Positions 1 through 13,000 are shown, counted from the first letter of the stretch. The stretch is DNA of 64,000 bases from Helianthus annuus (GCF_002127325.2 NC_035444.2:78923392-78987391); one strand, 5' to 3'. Notes: generated by a model not told the origin, from the sequence alone. Numbers and translations: made by a program.

Positions 1-1713
1 AGACACTATTTGTACGGCACAAAATGCGTGGTTTTTACTGACCACAAAAGTCTTCAGCACATCTTCAATCAGAAAGAACTCAACATGAGGCAAAGACGTT
101 TGGTCGAACTCCTAAACGACTATGATTGCGAAATTCGCTACGATCCTGGTAAAGCGAATGTTGTGGCTGACGCATTAAGTCGTAAGGAACGTACTATGCT
201 TCATTGTGTTCGTGTTCAATCTACTATCCAAGCTCGATCTGATATCCAGGCACGCATTACTCAGGCTCAACAGGCTTGTGTTTCACAAGACTTGATGGGT
301 AAGGAATTACCCTATCACATTAAGCCTGATCTTGTTCTAAAGGAAGATGGATCGTATTACTTCATGGACCGTTTGTGGGTCCCAAGCCAAGATGAACTTC
401 ACACTTTGCTTATGGATGAGGCCCATAAGTCTCGTTATTCTATTCATCCTGGCTCAGACAAAATGTATAAGGATCTTCGTACTCAGTATTGGTGGCCTGG
501 TATGAAGAAAGACATTGCCTTGTACGTTTCAAAGTGCCTTACTTGTCTCAAGGTTAAGGCTGAACACCAACATCCTTATGGTCTTTTGGAGCAACCAGAG
601 ATCCCAATTTGGAAATGGGAAAACATTGCTATGGATCTCATTACCAAACTTCCGCGCACAAAGAAAGGTCATGATGCCATCTGGGTAGTTGTTGATCGTC
701 TTACTAAATCAGCGCATTTCTTGCCAATCCGTGAGGATTTTTCTGTTGAAGATCTGGCTAAAATCTATGTGGATGAAATTGTATCTCGATATGGTGTTCC
801 TTTGAACATTATTTCTGACAGAGATGCTCGCTTCTCGTCTCGTTTTTGGAGAACCATGCAATCTGCTATGGGGACCCAACTTAATCTGAGCACAACATAT
901 CATCCACAAACAGATGGCCAAACTGAAAGAACAATCCAGACTTTGGAGGATATGCTTAGAGCTTGTGTGATCGATTTTGGTGGTAGTTGAGATTCACATC
1001 TTCCATTGATTGAATTCTCCTACAACAATAGTTATCACTCCAGCATCAACATGGCTCCCTTCGAGGCTCTCTATGGTCGAAAATGTCGTTCACCAGTCTG
1101 TTGGAATGAAATAGGTGAGGCTCAGCTTACTGGACCTGACCTCATTCTAAAGACAACTGACAAGGTTAAGAAAGTTCGTGATAACCTACAGACAGCTCGA
1201 AGCCGTCAAAAGAGTTACGCGGACCGACGACGTAAGCCCTTGGAATTTCAAGTCGGTGATCGTGTATTACTTAAGGTCTCACCTTGGAATGGTGTGATCA
1301 GATTTGGAAAGAAAGGAAAACTTGCACCTAGATACGTTGGACCATTCAAGATCGTCGAAAGAATCGGTAAGGTAGCCTACAGACTTCAATTACCTCCTGA
1401 ACTTGGAAATGTTCATCCAACCTTCCACGTATCCAATCTCAAGAAGTGTTTAGCTGATGAGAACCTCCACATACCACTTGACGAAATTCGTGTTGATAAA
1501 ACACTACATTTTGTTGAGAAACCTATGGAAATTATGGATCGTGAAGTCAAATGGCTTAAACGTAAGCGCATTCCATTGGTTAAAGTTCACTGGGAATCTA
1601 AACGTGGACCTGAGTTTACTTGGGAACGTGAAGATCAAATGAAGGCGAAGTATCCACATCTTTTCCCACGAGTTTCCTCTAAACAAATTTCGGGACGAAA
1701 TTTCCACAAGTAG
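1..1713 (+). pseudogene. Ty3/gypsy polyprotein, 3' part: RNase H end, integrase, chromodomain-like tail
   Basis: The reading frame is open from the first base, so the 5' part (gag, protease, reverse transcriptase) lies outside the window. The first ~65 residues are the end of RNase H, ending in the typical ADALSRK. Integrase follows: an HHCC zinc region (IHPG near residue 145, then CLTC near 178), then catalytic Asp (MDLI), Asp (SDRDARF) and Glu ([11 protein letters not shown]). A GPF module ([14 protein letters not shown]) and a C-terminal chromodomain-like stretch ([16 protein letters not shown]) follow, as in chromovirus elements that target heterochromatin. A TGA at 988-990 breaks the frame just after the catalytic Glu, where family members have Trp; the same frame reopens at once and runs to TAG at 1711-1713. 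This is therefore a single nonsense mutation, not a frameshift. With a 3.8-kb LTR it best fits the Tekay/Del group (inference). Confidence 0.93.
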
Positions 1714-1720
1714 GGGAGAC
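1709..1720 (+). promoter_or_regulatory. Polypurine tract of the Ty3/gypsy element
   Basis: The purine-rich AAGTAGGGGAGAC lies at the end of the polyprotein and directly before the LTR start TGTGACATC. It is the expected primer site for plus-strand DNA synthesis and fixes the LTR boundary at 1721. Confidence 0.8.
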
Positions 1721-3667
1721 TGTGACATCTGTGCTTGTAATCATTGTAAAGGGTTCAGTTATCAATGAAATAAAGTTATTTGATCCCTATGTTTGTTTGT
1801 TTATGTTTGATGTTTTTCATGTTTTGACTTTTATTCGATTTCAAACTCTATATCGCTTTCTGGATAAATATACGCAAACTGGTGCGTAAACGTAATCAGT
1901 TAAAACGTGAAAAATACTCCGGAACATCAAATCATGCTTAAAATACCTTAAATAACCTTTACATAACTTAGAAATAAGTTTTGATGGCTTTGGTATGGCA
2001 AAATCCAGTTTATTCGCTTACAGGGACTAAAATTGACAAACTGCGAAAGTATGCCAATCTGAACTGTAACGAACATTCCGGAACATGATCATAAGTTAAA
2101 CACACCTTAAATATCCTTTACATAGCTTAGAAATAGGCTTTGAGGGGTTCGGTGTGCTAAAATAAACTTTATGCTCATTCAGGGACTAAAAGCGTCAAAA
2201 AGTGCATAAGTTTGCATTTTCGCGCATAACTTACGCTCAGAATACATCCGGACGTCCAAAAATTTATGCAAGCATTAAAAAATTATGTTTTAGTGATTGG
2301 CTTGTTAAAAATCCATTCGTCGCGCAATTTGGACCATTTTTTGCGTCCGTTACGACTTCCGTCATAATTAACCGAACAACGCAATCGTACGGCCAAACGA
2401 ACCGACATCCGGCATATTTTTGAGCATGTTTCAAGTTCCCTATACTTTAACTTCATATTAGAGCCTTAAAATGGGTTTGACGGGTGTTAGAAGTGCCAAA
2501 ACACGACCATACGCGCACAGGGGCTAAAACTGCTTAAACTGAAACATTGCTGGTCTGCAAGGTCCTTACGGACCGTATGGACCTGCTTACGGTCCGTAAG
2601 CAACCCCCAGAACAGTAGAAAGTGCTTTCTAGCTTGTTACAACTATTACCCACTTGTGCACATGGTTTTTGGGTTTCTATGGGCTGGTTTGTGTGCCCAT
2701 CAAGGTGCCAAATCAGAATTCGACAAGTGTACGGCCTAGATCGTGCCCCCTTCTCCAAGAAACGATCCTAACGGTAGTGCTTCACCTATAAATACCCAAC
2801 CCCACTTCACTCATTTCCCACATTTGATCTGAGTTTTCTCTAAGTGGTTGTGTTTGTGCACTACCTACCTGAGATTACTTGGAATCAAACCTTGCGGGGA
2901 CCTTCTGTAAGTATTCTTTCACGTTTTTCATTCGTTTTAGCGTTAAAGTCAAACTGTGTTTGACTTTCTGCATTGACCAGTTTATGGTCAACGCAAAGTT
3001 CGTTTGAACTTCCTATCTTGAGCGTAATCACGATGGTTATAGTCCCTAGTGACTATACCTACTGATTTCCACGTTATCTAGGCTCAGTGACGAGTCGTAG
3101 TTTTGGCCAAAATGTGTTTTCTTGCGTATTTTGTAACAAAACTACTCTAGGGTATTAAAACCGTTTGTTTGAATACCAAAACTTGTTTTCTAACTTTACT
3201 AAACATGTTCTAGCATGTTTATCTCGTCGCTTTTAGATTTGTGCTTGTTTAGGGTCGTAAAGGTAAGCGATCTAAACAATCGCCTATGCTTACGAACCCG
3301 ACCATTTGGTCGATCATTATGATCCGACCAAACACTTTAGGTGACCATAGTTGTATAGGAATAACCTTCCGAGGTTATACCTTATGGTCGCATCGTTTAA
3401 GTAGTTGTATGATAGGTAACGTATGTGCTTTAGGTAAATTACCAAAATACCCTTTTTGCACTAAAATTCATTTTAAGCCTATGTAACATAACTTTTGACA
3501 TATAACCTGTTTTGGCAACAATATTAAGCATGTTAAGGCATATCTTGCTTGTCATAGGACTAGTTAGGCTTTCCGAATGCGTTTTACGCGAACGACGCGT
3601 TAAAGTGGCATAAGCTACCTAAACGGGTCGTAACGGGTCAAAAGCACTTAGGATAGGTTTCGTTTTA

Positions 3668-3855
3668 GGGGCTGTTTGGCTAAGCTTTTCAAAATGACTT
3701 ATTTGCTTATTTGTCTTCTGAAAAGCAAATAAGAATATAAGTCATTTTGAAAAGCTCCATTTTAAAGCTTTTCAAAACAGCTTATTGACTTATTTGCTTT
3801 TCAGAAAAGCAAATAAGCAAATAAGTCATTTTGAAAAGCTTAGCCAAACAAGCCC
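3668..3855. mobile_element. Tourist-like (PIF/Harbinger-type) MITE
   Basis: A 188-bp element bounded by TTA at 3665-3667 and 3856-3858. Its ends are inverted repeats: GGGGCTGTTTGGC on the left and GCCAAACAAGCCC on the right. The inverted pairing extends inward (AAGCTTTTCAAAATGACTTA against its complement), so the transcript would fold into a long hairpin. The 3-bp TTA duplication and terminal motif fit non-autonomous PIF/Harbinger elements. It has no coding capacity and is nested inside the gypsy LTR. Confidence 0.8.
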
Positions 3856-4149
3856 TTAGTATGTAGGCTTTGTTAAACCATATTACATAAGTTCCCATAC
3901 TTATTTGGTTTACGAACCCTCGTACTACCCGATCCTCCGATAGGTCCGTTTATTAATGTAGATACCTATATAGGTGTCGTTTGATTCCGTGATCTTCTAG
4001 CATTGCTTGGTGGTTATCCTACGACTCCTAAGCAATCTCAAGTGAGTACATAGACCCCTGTTTTACTGTTTTCCAAACATTTTGGGGTGAAACACATGTG
4101 CCTACTTGTTACTTTCATGCTTTCTTGTTTTCATATCATATGTTGCTAT

Positions 4150-4410
4150 GTTCTTTAGTACACTTATAGTGCATGATTTCATTACATTGTTTTGCTATGT
4201 ATGTTTAACTTAGCATGCTAGCACATTGATTTACATTACATTGTCTTGCTACATATGTTTACTTGGCATATTAGCACATTGTTTTACATTACATTACTTT
4301 GCTATATATGTTTACATGGCATATTAGCACATTGTTTTACATGACTTTTCTGCTTTGTATGTTTACTTAGCATACTTAGTACATTGTTTTCACATAACTT
4401 CTTTACTACA
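4150..4410. repeat. Degenerate tandem array, period ~55 bp
   Basis: Four to five imperfect units share the words TTGCTATGTATGTTTAC, TTAGCAT and TAGCACATTGTTTTACAT. It lies inside the gypsy LTR just upstream of the copia insertion. Confidence 0.7.
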
Positions 4411-4704
4411 TTCATTAACATTAGCTACGCCGCTCGGTAGTAAGTAATGGTACCATAGGACTTGACAAATCCCGTTCCTGACACCCTAGGTTTGTTTGGG
4501 TGTAAGGAATGACTGAATCCGAAAACATTTTACTTTGATAACCTTTACTCTAAGGTTATCCTGTTGTCTCAAGGCTTGAATGTAATGCGTTAACTTACCA
4601 CATAAATGTTTGTATCAATAAAACATGCTTTTACTTGGCGAAACATAACTTTTTGATTTATTCAAAATACTTTGTTTTGTTCCTTTTCACTTATGGTTTA
4701 AGTA

Positions 4705-4709
4705 GTCTC
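4705..4709. repeat. Target site duplication (left) of the copia element
   Basis: GTCTC lies immediately left of the LTR start TGTTGG. The identical GTCTC is at 17451-17455 after the other LTR. This 5-bp duplication proves that 4710-17450 entered as one unit. Confidence 0.93.
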
Positions 4710-5444
4710 TGTTGGTTCTGAGTTTGATTCTGATTGTATTTTGTGTTTGTAATTAAAGTGAAAATGGAAGTGTGTGCAGCGGAATTAAGATGGAAACAAA
4801 CTTTGCATACAATCAAACGAGAGTAATACTTTGATCAAACATCTTTACACAATGAATCGGAAGATTGAATTTATTTCAATAACGATTACAATGCTTGATG
4901 AGTGAATGCAAACTCCCCCTCAGCCAGAGCTCAGTTGTTTGTTCGTGCAAAGAAGACGATGGTGCAAAAGAGCTAATAGAACAATACAAAGTACTGAACT
5001 ATTTATAGGCACTTGCAAACCACTGAGCATCTTAGCTGACGTCACCATGAAAGTGACATCTAACCTCCTAACAAACTCTAACCTCTGATCTATACAAACA
5101 CTGCTATGTTAACTACTGCTATTACATTACATAACAAAATAGACTATTGATCAGCTGCTGCAACCTTCCACTGCTGTGAACCCAACAGTACTTGTCCGGA
5201 TTAGCAGTGCTTGACTCAAAGCAGTAGATTGAATCAGCAGGGCTTTAGTCTTTCATCAGGTCTTTACTTGAGCAGTAGTTGTAGGTCAGCAGTTTGCAAG
5301 ATCAGCAGATAGGAGGTCAACAGATGTTGAAATCATTTTCAAGGGGAGAGACTTGTATGTAATCCTCTGCTTATTCTGGATCCACTGCTCTGATCCAGTT
5401 TTGGCTTTAATTATCTGTTCCTCTGATAGGGTTCAATCCCAACA
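4710..5444 (-). repeat. Copia 3' LTR
   Basis: 735 bp, beginning TGTTGG and ending CCCAACA on the plus strand. It matches 16722-17450 over its full length. The main difference is a 6-bp insertion near 5130. It is the downstream LTR because the polypurine tract adjoins its inner edge. Confidence 0.94.
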
Positions 5445-5456
5445 ATCTCCCCCTGG
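5445..5456 (-). promoter_or_regulatory. Polypurine tract of the copia element
   Basis: On the minus strand the sequence reads CCAGGGGGAGAT directly before the 3' LTR start TGTTGGGATT. This is the expected plus-strand primer position and confirms the minus orientation. Confidence 0.85.
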
Positions 5457-5493
5457 AACAGATAATGCCAAAACTCTTCATTATTGTGGACAT

Positions 5494-8400
5494 TTATTGC
5501 CTCATCAACAGTTCCCTTATTTGACCTTTAAACTGTAGTTCAAAGTTAAGGGCATCTGTGTCTTCATCATCCCTGCTAAGTGGAAGATCAGGGAGATCCT
5601 GCAAATCTTCAAGCCTCAGGCCAAGAGCTTGTTCCCTTGATATTTTCTCCACTTCTCCACCAGACCTGAGCAAAGTCAATACGCAGGTCTGTTTGTCAGT
5701 TTCCCACTTTCGTATTTTTGAGCCTGGTGGGTTTCTTGGGAGATGTTTATTTGCAGAGGTATTTGGTGAGACTGGCCTGTTCATAACTGGCTGAGCAGTA
5801 TGTGAAGATGTTTCTAGTTTAAATTCTTCTTTCAACATTACCAATGCACCTGTTTGTACAATGGCTTTTTCAGTAAGAATTTCTTAAACTGTTTCTGAAC
5901 CTAACTGGTTTTGTCTCCTTCTTTTATAGATGGAAGTACCAGTTGGAGTAGTGGCTCTTCTGTTTTGCAGTTTTGATAGTCTTTTTGAAACCTCTGCTTC
6001 AGGATAGTCAGGCTTTTGAGGAACTTTTGGATCTTTCTTTCTTAATTCCTCCAACCTTTTGTAGGTTGCCCTGACCACATCTTCTTTCCATCTAGCAATT
6101 TGTCTTTTGTTTCCATATTCAGCAGCAACCAGTTCTTCTCTCATTCTTTTCAGTTCTACCTGTTTGTCAGGTACATTCTTTCTAAACTTTGCCCAGTTAG
6201 GAGGAGTGTGAGAGACTTTCCTTTTTATCATGTCTTGAATTCTTGCTGCTTCATTTTCAAGCTCAGGAACAGTCCACTCTTTGTACATGTATCTCTCTCC
6301 TTTGTACCTCTTGTGAGCCATAATGCTTTCAATGTAGTCTTTCATTAAAGTTTCAGCTGCTCTTTCTGAAATTTGTTGACTGACATTTTTTGCAAATCGT
6401 TCAAGGGAGCTGACTTGTGTGAGCAGATATTGATAGTTTCTAGAAATTTCTTTGTCATATTTCCCTTGTGTGTTTCTCTTTGAGATATCCTCTGCTTGCT
6501 TGGCCTTGATCTTCAAATATTCATCCACATTTTTAGGCCAGGGATATCCTTTTATTGATGGCAAACTCCTTTTGGCAGGGTCATCCTCATAGTAAAAAGA
6601 CTTTATTTCTTCTCTAACAGCTTCTAGTTCAAGAGGAAATTGAACACCTGCAGGAGGTAAGGGCTTGTGCTTTTGAACTGTAGAGAGAGCAACTGGATTT
6701 GGTTTTGTGACAAGAGCTAAAGATTTTGAAGATGGTTGAGATGGTGAAGTGACATCATCTTTGAGAATTAACCTTCTCCTCTTTATTTGAGAAGGGGCTG
6801 ATGATGTTTTTTATGGAACAGTGGTGGTGGATGTAGTGGCAGTGATTTGTGATAGACTAACAGTTGTTGAAACAACTGGTGTTCCAACCACTGTTGTCTT
6901 TACAGCAAATGTTCTAACAACTGTTGTCTTCTGCCTTTTGGCAGGAGGTGATTTTGTTTTTGGTGGTGATGGTGGTAAGGCAGTGGATGTAGTGTCTGTT
7001 GTAGTGGTGTGTGTTGAAATGGGAGCAGATGTTGAAACCACTGAAGTACCAACAGTAGTGGGTACAACAGGAGTTACAACAGCTGTTTTAGATGGTGGTT
7101 TTGGAGCAGACTTTGAACGTCTGATTGGAATGGATTTGGGTAGCCTTACTCTTCTTGTAGGCTTCTTCTTTTCATCAACAAGATTTTCATCATCTTTTGA
7201 CCCTGAAGTACCCTGATCCGGATGATCCACCCTGGCTTTCCTTTTGGCCTCTCTGTCCCTTTTTACACTTGCAATTGCTTCTTCCAGTGCATTTGTGGTC
7301 ACATCTATTTTCTTGCTTCCATCTAGCAAAGGGATCTGTTTGGTCTTGTTTGCATTTTCTGGTGCAAGGTAGAGACCATCCTCTATTCCCTTCTTTTTCC
7401 ACTCCTTAATTTTCTCCCCCTTTTTGGCATTATCTGGGGGAAGTTGATCAATGAAGAGAACTGGTGGAGGAGCAGTGCCAGTAGTATGCAGGATCTGAGT
7501 TTTGAGTGCCTTTAGATCAGCCTGGGTGTTCTTGAACCTTGACTCCATTGCATTTCGCAGCTGTTGAACATGTTTTTCATGTTGCTGATCTGCTAGTTGT
7601 GCTTGATGATGGAGAAAAGGTTGAAATAGATTCCAGAGCTCATTTGTAGCAGATGCCTGTGGTGGAGCAGGTGCTTGAGGTGGAACAGCAGTGGATTGCA
7701 TCTTTTGAGTTTTCAACACCTGCTGTAGCATGTTTTTAAGATTTGCAACAGATGTATCCAACTTTTCAATTCGTTCCGTCAAATCCTGATTTTTTAAATC
7801 ATCACCCAATTTAATGGGATCATCTGATTTCCCACTAACAGTGGTTTTATCAGTGGTAGAGGTAGGAAGCATACTCCAAATATTTACCACTGATGCCCCT
7901 TTTTCTTGGTACTGGGGTCTTCTCCCTTCAACACTTGACAACCTTTTGATGGTGCCAGTAGGATAAATAAATCCACTGGTGGTTGGCAGAGGTTCTATAA
8001 AAGGAATTGCCTCCAAGGAAGTCTTATTGATGTAACCACTGTCCAACTGCAAAGCAGTGGGTTTAACAGTTGTAGTGGCTGCTTCACTTGGATAACCACC
8101 AAGAGTTACTTGTAACTCAAGGGGTGTAACCTCCTCAGGTTGTGTTGGTGGGTTAGCAAGGAATGATACATCAGGCTCAGTCAGTTGTTGAGGTATATTC
8201 TCATTGACAGGTGATTGAGAAGGACTGAGTAATGCCTGGTTCAAATCAATTGCATCCAACAAAAGTTGTGTTTTTGGTGGAATTGTGGATGTGAAGTTGG
8301 GTGTAGAAAGAGGATTTGCCCCGGGCATTGGGCTGTGGATGGTGGAAACGAGTGTTTCCAGAGCATCATAATGTGGTGGCCCTTTATGTACAACTTGTTC

Positions 8401-9510
8401 TTTTTGTGAAGAAGCAGGAGGAGTTATGTTTATGGGTTGAGATATTTGTACCAACTGCTGTGAGGAAGAAGCAGCAGTGGTTTCTTGTGACATTTGTGTT
8501 GTCACAGGCAGTAGCTCTGGTATCTCATCCTCCAGAGTTGCCATTTTGATTGGTTTGGGGGGTTTTTGATTTTTCTTTTTGTTTGGCTTTTTGGGATTTG
8601 TAGGTGTGGGTTTCAAAACAGTTGGTCTGCTGCTTTGATCACCTAGAGCAGTGGGCTCAGCAGCAGATACCTGAGGAGCAGTGGTAGCTGCTAAAATCTG
8701 CTTAGGCACCTCTGCTTGTGTTTTGCAAGGTGCTAACATTCTTGAAAAAGTTTCAGTTGTTAAACTGTTTATTTGAGTAATTTCACCTTGATTTATTACA
8801 GCTAAATCATCCTTACTGAATTTCTTTTGAAAATAGTAACTTAAGAACCTTGGAAACAGTAAGAATGATTTTGTTTCAACATTATTAACCAAATCTTTAA
8901 AGATTTCCCGAGAATAGTTAAAATTTTCTTCTTGAAGAATTGCATATCCCAGATTTTGAATCTTTAAAGGGATTTCGTTGAAAGAAGTGGTTTTGTTTGA
9001 AACACATAGTAGGAGGGTATGAAATAAAAACCTGGTTGCAGACGGAAAATAACCTTTTTGTAAGGTAAGGTTCGTCATCATTGTGGCTTCATACCCTCTT
9101 TCAATGAAGTCAGTTTGTAACTCGTTTTTAGTGAAAGAAGTTTTACCTTTCTGATCATCAAGTTGAAAGACCTCTGAAATGGATTGTGGCGTGATTTGGA
9201 CCTTTTTACCCTTTATAGAAGAGTGTATGGTGGTTGCAGTGTCTCCTTGTTTTTCAAGGGTTGCATTCTTCCAGAACTCCCTTTGGGTCGCCAAATAGAT
9301 TGGTGCATCGGCTGTGAACAAAGTTTTGTACTTTGATTTTGCCATGATGTTAATGATGGAATTGAAGACTTCGGTGGTTCCTGGTTTTGTGAGAAGACCC
9401 AGGAGATTGTGAGATGATTTGTATGGAATTTCAGTGGAGATTGCCTTTTGAGAGGCTGTTTTTGATGATGATTTGGATGTGGGTTTTGCAGATGGCTTCG
9501 ATTTTGTCAT
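5494..9510 (-). pseudogene. Extra 3' ORF of the copia element, 1,338 codons with two stops
   Basis: Starts at a true ATG (9508-9510) and keeps one frame to 5494. It is interrupted only by TAA at 6811-6813 and TAA at 5884-5886, so the ancestral product was probably one protein of about 1,340 residues. It lies between RNase H and the 3' LTR, where Sireviruses carry their envelope-like or unknown ORF. Visible regions: a basic Ser/Lys-rich N-terminus (1-30); a compact, probably folded domain (about 32-225) with many aromatic residues; a long Pro/Thr/Gln-rich linker (about 260-570); a coiled-coil-like stretch (about 580-690); a Lys/Arg/Pro/Thr-rich segment (about 750-899); and a charged helical C-terminal part (about 980-1338) ending LQFKGQIRELLMRQ. 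I see no convincing signal peptide or membrane anchor, so calling it an envelope would be unsafe. The function is unknown. The N-terminal domain reminds me of domains seen in composite-family retroelement ORFs (memory, not verified). Confidence 0.82.
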
Positions 9511-10043
9511 TTTGAGTAGAATGATCGAAGAACTTTGTGGAAGATGAAATGAAAAACTGCTTTGAGAAGAGAATTTTTAAGAATTCAATTCGACAGTAAA
9601 ACCTTGTTTTGGTGGTGAGTGAGGGATTTTATAGGGAAGAAGGTGAGTGCTGACGTGGCAGCCGTTACAAAACGTCTGACCACTATGTACTGACCACGTG
9701 ACAACCCCTGGTGGAAGTGAAGGACAGTACTTTGATGAAAGTGACTGATGAAGGAAGTGGTTATGAAGCAGTGGATGATTTTCACTATCAGTGGATAGCA
9801 TATCAGTGGATAAGACACTGCTTTTGATCAACAGATATTTTCAAGGGAATGAGAGAACAGGGGTTGACTTTCAGTAGTGGATAGACTTTAGAAGTAGAGC
9901 AGACTTTTGAACAGTCAGTGGTTATGGCAGACTTTTAAGGGTTTTAATGAAAATTTTCATTTTTAGCTATTTTTAAGGATGGATTTTTGATTTTCTGAAA
10001 ACATTTTGTTGCTTTTATTCAAAGAAAAACAAGATGTTGCTTG
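9511..10043 (-). other. Spacer between pol and the extra ORF
   Basis: 533 bases with no supported gene. It contains several CAGTGG/CCACTG words also common in the surrounding ORFs and LTRs. It would form the leader of the downstream ORF if that were made from a subgenomic or spliced RNA; no clear splice site can be assigned by eye. Confidence 0.5.
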
Positions 10044-13000
10044 TTATTCCATGTTCAGCATCCCAATCCTAGAGACCAAGCTTTCAAAAGTGGCTGTATC
10101 AAGTGCTTTTGTGAGCACATCTGCCAGTTGGTCTTTAGTTGGGACATGATGCAGAGAAATCAAACCTTTTTCATAGCAATCCCTCACAAAGTGATGTCTG
10201 ATGTCGATATGTTTGGTGGTAGAGTGGGAAACTGTATTTTTAATGATATTTTCTGCTGCCTGGCTGTCCAACATGAGTGGTGTTTTTAAGGCAGTGATAC
10301 CAAAATCCAGTAACTGATTTTGAAGCCACAAAAGTTGGGCTGTACAGCTTGCAGCAGCAATGTATTCAGCCTCAGCAGTGGATGTTGAAACTGCTGCTTG
10401 CTTTTTGCTTTGCCAAGAAACTAGACAATCACCTAGAAACTGGCACCCTCTTGAAGTGGACTTCCTTGTGGTGTGACATCCAGCAAAGTCACTGTCTTAA
10501 AAACCTGAAAGCTTAATGTTCCCATTAGCTGGATACCAGATACCAAGTGTGGGAGCACCTTTTATGTATCTGAAGATCCTTTTTACAGCAATGAGATTTG
10601 ATTTTCTGGGAGCTGATTGACTTCTTGCACAGACACATGTTGCAAACATGATGTCTGGTCTAGATGCAGTTAGGTACAATAAAGACCCAATCATGCTTCT
10701 ATAGAGTGTTTGGTCAATCAGCTCATCCTTTTCATCAGACATGACCAGCTTATTTGTTGCCATGGGTGTGCTGCATGGTTTACAATCATTCATATCAAAT
10801 TTGGTCAAAAGTTCTTTAGCATATTTGCTTTGATGAATGAAAGTTCCATTTTGCATTTGCTATACTTGGAGACCAAGAAAGCATTGCAGCTCACCCATTG
10901 CACTCATTTCAAACTCAGCTGTCATGAGTTCTCTAAACTCTTCACACATTTTGTTACATGTGCTTCCAAAAATAATGTCATCTACATAAATTTGGACAAT
11001 CATTAAATCCTTCCCTCTCCATTTAAGAAACAATGTTTTATCAATGGTACCTCTTTTGAAACCATTTGAGAGTAGAAAGTTGGAAAGAGTTTCATACTAG
11101 GCCCTTGGTGCTTGTTTCAGGCCATACAAGGCTTTGTTTAGCCTGTAGACATGATCAGGATAAAATGGATCCTCAAAACCTGGAGGTTGACATACATACA
11201 CCTCTTCTTGAATTGTACCATAGAGGAAAGCACTTTTGATATCCATTTGAAACACCTTCATGTTGTGGTTGACAGCAAAGGCCAGGAACAATCTAATGGC
11301 TTCCAATCTTGCAACAGGGGCGAATGTTACATCATATCAATCCCCTCTTCCTGTCTGTAACCTTGAACCACAAGCCTGGCTTTATTCTTGACAACAATGC
11401 CCCTTTCATCAGTTTTGTTCTTGAAGACACACTTTGTGCCAATGGGACTAACCTCTTCTGGCAGTGGTATAAGCTCCCATACTTGTTGTCTTTTAAACTG
11501 TTGGAGCTCCTCTTGCATGGCTTCTACCCAGCTGTTGTCTTTCAGTGCCTCTTGGTACTTGACTGGCTGATGGAGTGATAGAAAACAAGCAAAAAGACAA
11601 ATGTTTTGGGTTTGGCTTCTTGTGAGCACCCCTTCATTGATGTTGCCAATGATTTAATCAGGTGGATGAGATCTCAAGAAGATTAAATCTCCTTGGTATG
11701 GTATGATGGCATTTGTTGGTGAAGGCTGCAAATGTGTATCATCTGAGCTAACCACTGCTGGTGACTTTGATGACCCAGCAGTGGCTTCAAAAGGTGGTGG
11801 AATAGGAGGTAATGAAGTGGACAACTGCTGACTTTTATCCACTGTTTGAGGACTTTTGTCAGCAGTGTTTGAGGATGTGGAAGCAGTGGTGAATGGGCTA
11901 CTTTGGTCAACAACTGTTGAGGTAGCAATGGTTGAGCTTTGACAACTGTTTTGAGCAGCTGGTGCTTTTCCCTTTGTGGCAGACCTTTGAGGGATGATGA
12001 TTTCATACCCATAATCTGGTGTTGTATCCTCTGATGGACCTGCACTGTTAGTCTTGACAGCAGTATTTTCAAAAGTAAATTTTTCAAGATTAAACAGATC
12101 AGCAGGATTTGCTGGGATTTTCATTGATGAAAGTTCATTGAACTTTACATTCAAAGTCTCCTCCACTGCCTTGGTCCGTGTATTGAACACTTTGTAGGCC
12201 TTGGCAGTGGTTGAGTATCCCAGATGACAACCACAATCAATTTTGGCTGCAAATTTTGAAATGGAATCTTTTAAGTTCAAAATAAAGCATGGGCAGCAAA
12301 ACACCTTGAAATATGAGATCAGTGGTTTGATTTTATACAGAATTTCATAAGCAGTCTTTTTGTGCCTAGGGTTTATTAAAACTATGTTCTGGACATAGCA
12401 AGCAGTGTTTACTGCCTTTGCCCAGAAAGTTAATGGCAAACCTGAATCTGCAAGCATAGTTCTGGCAGCCTCAATCAAAGTTATGTTCTTTCTTTCAACA
12501 ACCCCATTTTGCTCTGGTGTTCTAGGGATGCTGTACTGCCTTACAATCCCTTTCTTCACACAGAAGGCATCCAACTCCTTATTTTTAAATTCTGTGCCAT
12601 TGTCACTTCTGAAGCTTTTCATTGGAAGGTCAAAATGCTTTTCAACCTGTGTCACAAAGTCTTGCAAAATGCCTGCAGTCTCATCTTTTGAGTGTAAAAA
12701 GAAAGTCCATGTAAACCTAGAAAAGTCATCAACAATAACCAAACAATATCTTTTCTTCTTGAGGCTCATGACTTGAACTGGGCCAAACAAATCCATGTGT
12801 AGCATTTGCAAACACTGGGTTGTTTTGGACTCTTTAATGGACTTGTGAGAACTTTTATGCTGTTTTCCTTTTAAACAGGAAATGCAATGTTCAGGACATG
12901 AAAACAATTTTTGTGGTAGGCCTCTCACCAAACCATTTTTTGAAATTTCAGTGATTGTCTTAAGATTTGTGTGCCCCAGCCTTCTGTGCCAAAGTTTTGT

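Larger units (their letters stand above)
1721..4709 (+). mobile_element. Ty3/gypsy 3' LTR, first segment
   Basis: The LTR begins TGTGACATCTGTGC right after the polypurine tract. It runs to 4709, where the copia element is inserted, and resumes at 17456. Both pieces together give about 3.8 kb. The first ~240 bases resemble the sequence that begins at 63763, including a conserved TATACGCAAACTGGTGCGTA, so both belong to one family. No ORF in this stretch has recognisable coding content. It contains a MITE (3668-3855) and a degenerate tandem array (4150-4410). Confidence 0.88.

Noticed and set aside
6821..7409. Plus-strand ORFs opposite the large copia ORF
   Set aside because: Antisense shadows of the low-complexity Thr/Val-rich minus-strand frame.
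5494..9510. Calling the extra copia ORF an envelope protein
   Set aside because: No signal peptide, membrane anchor or cleavage site was seen; position alone is not enough.
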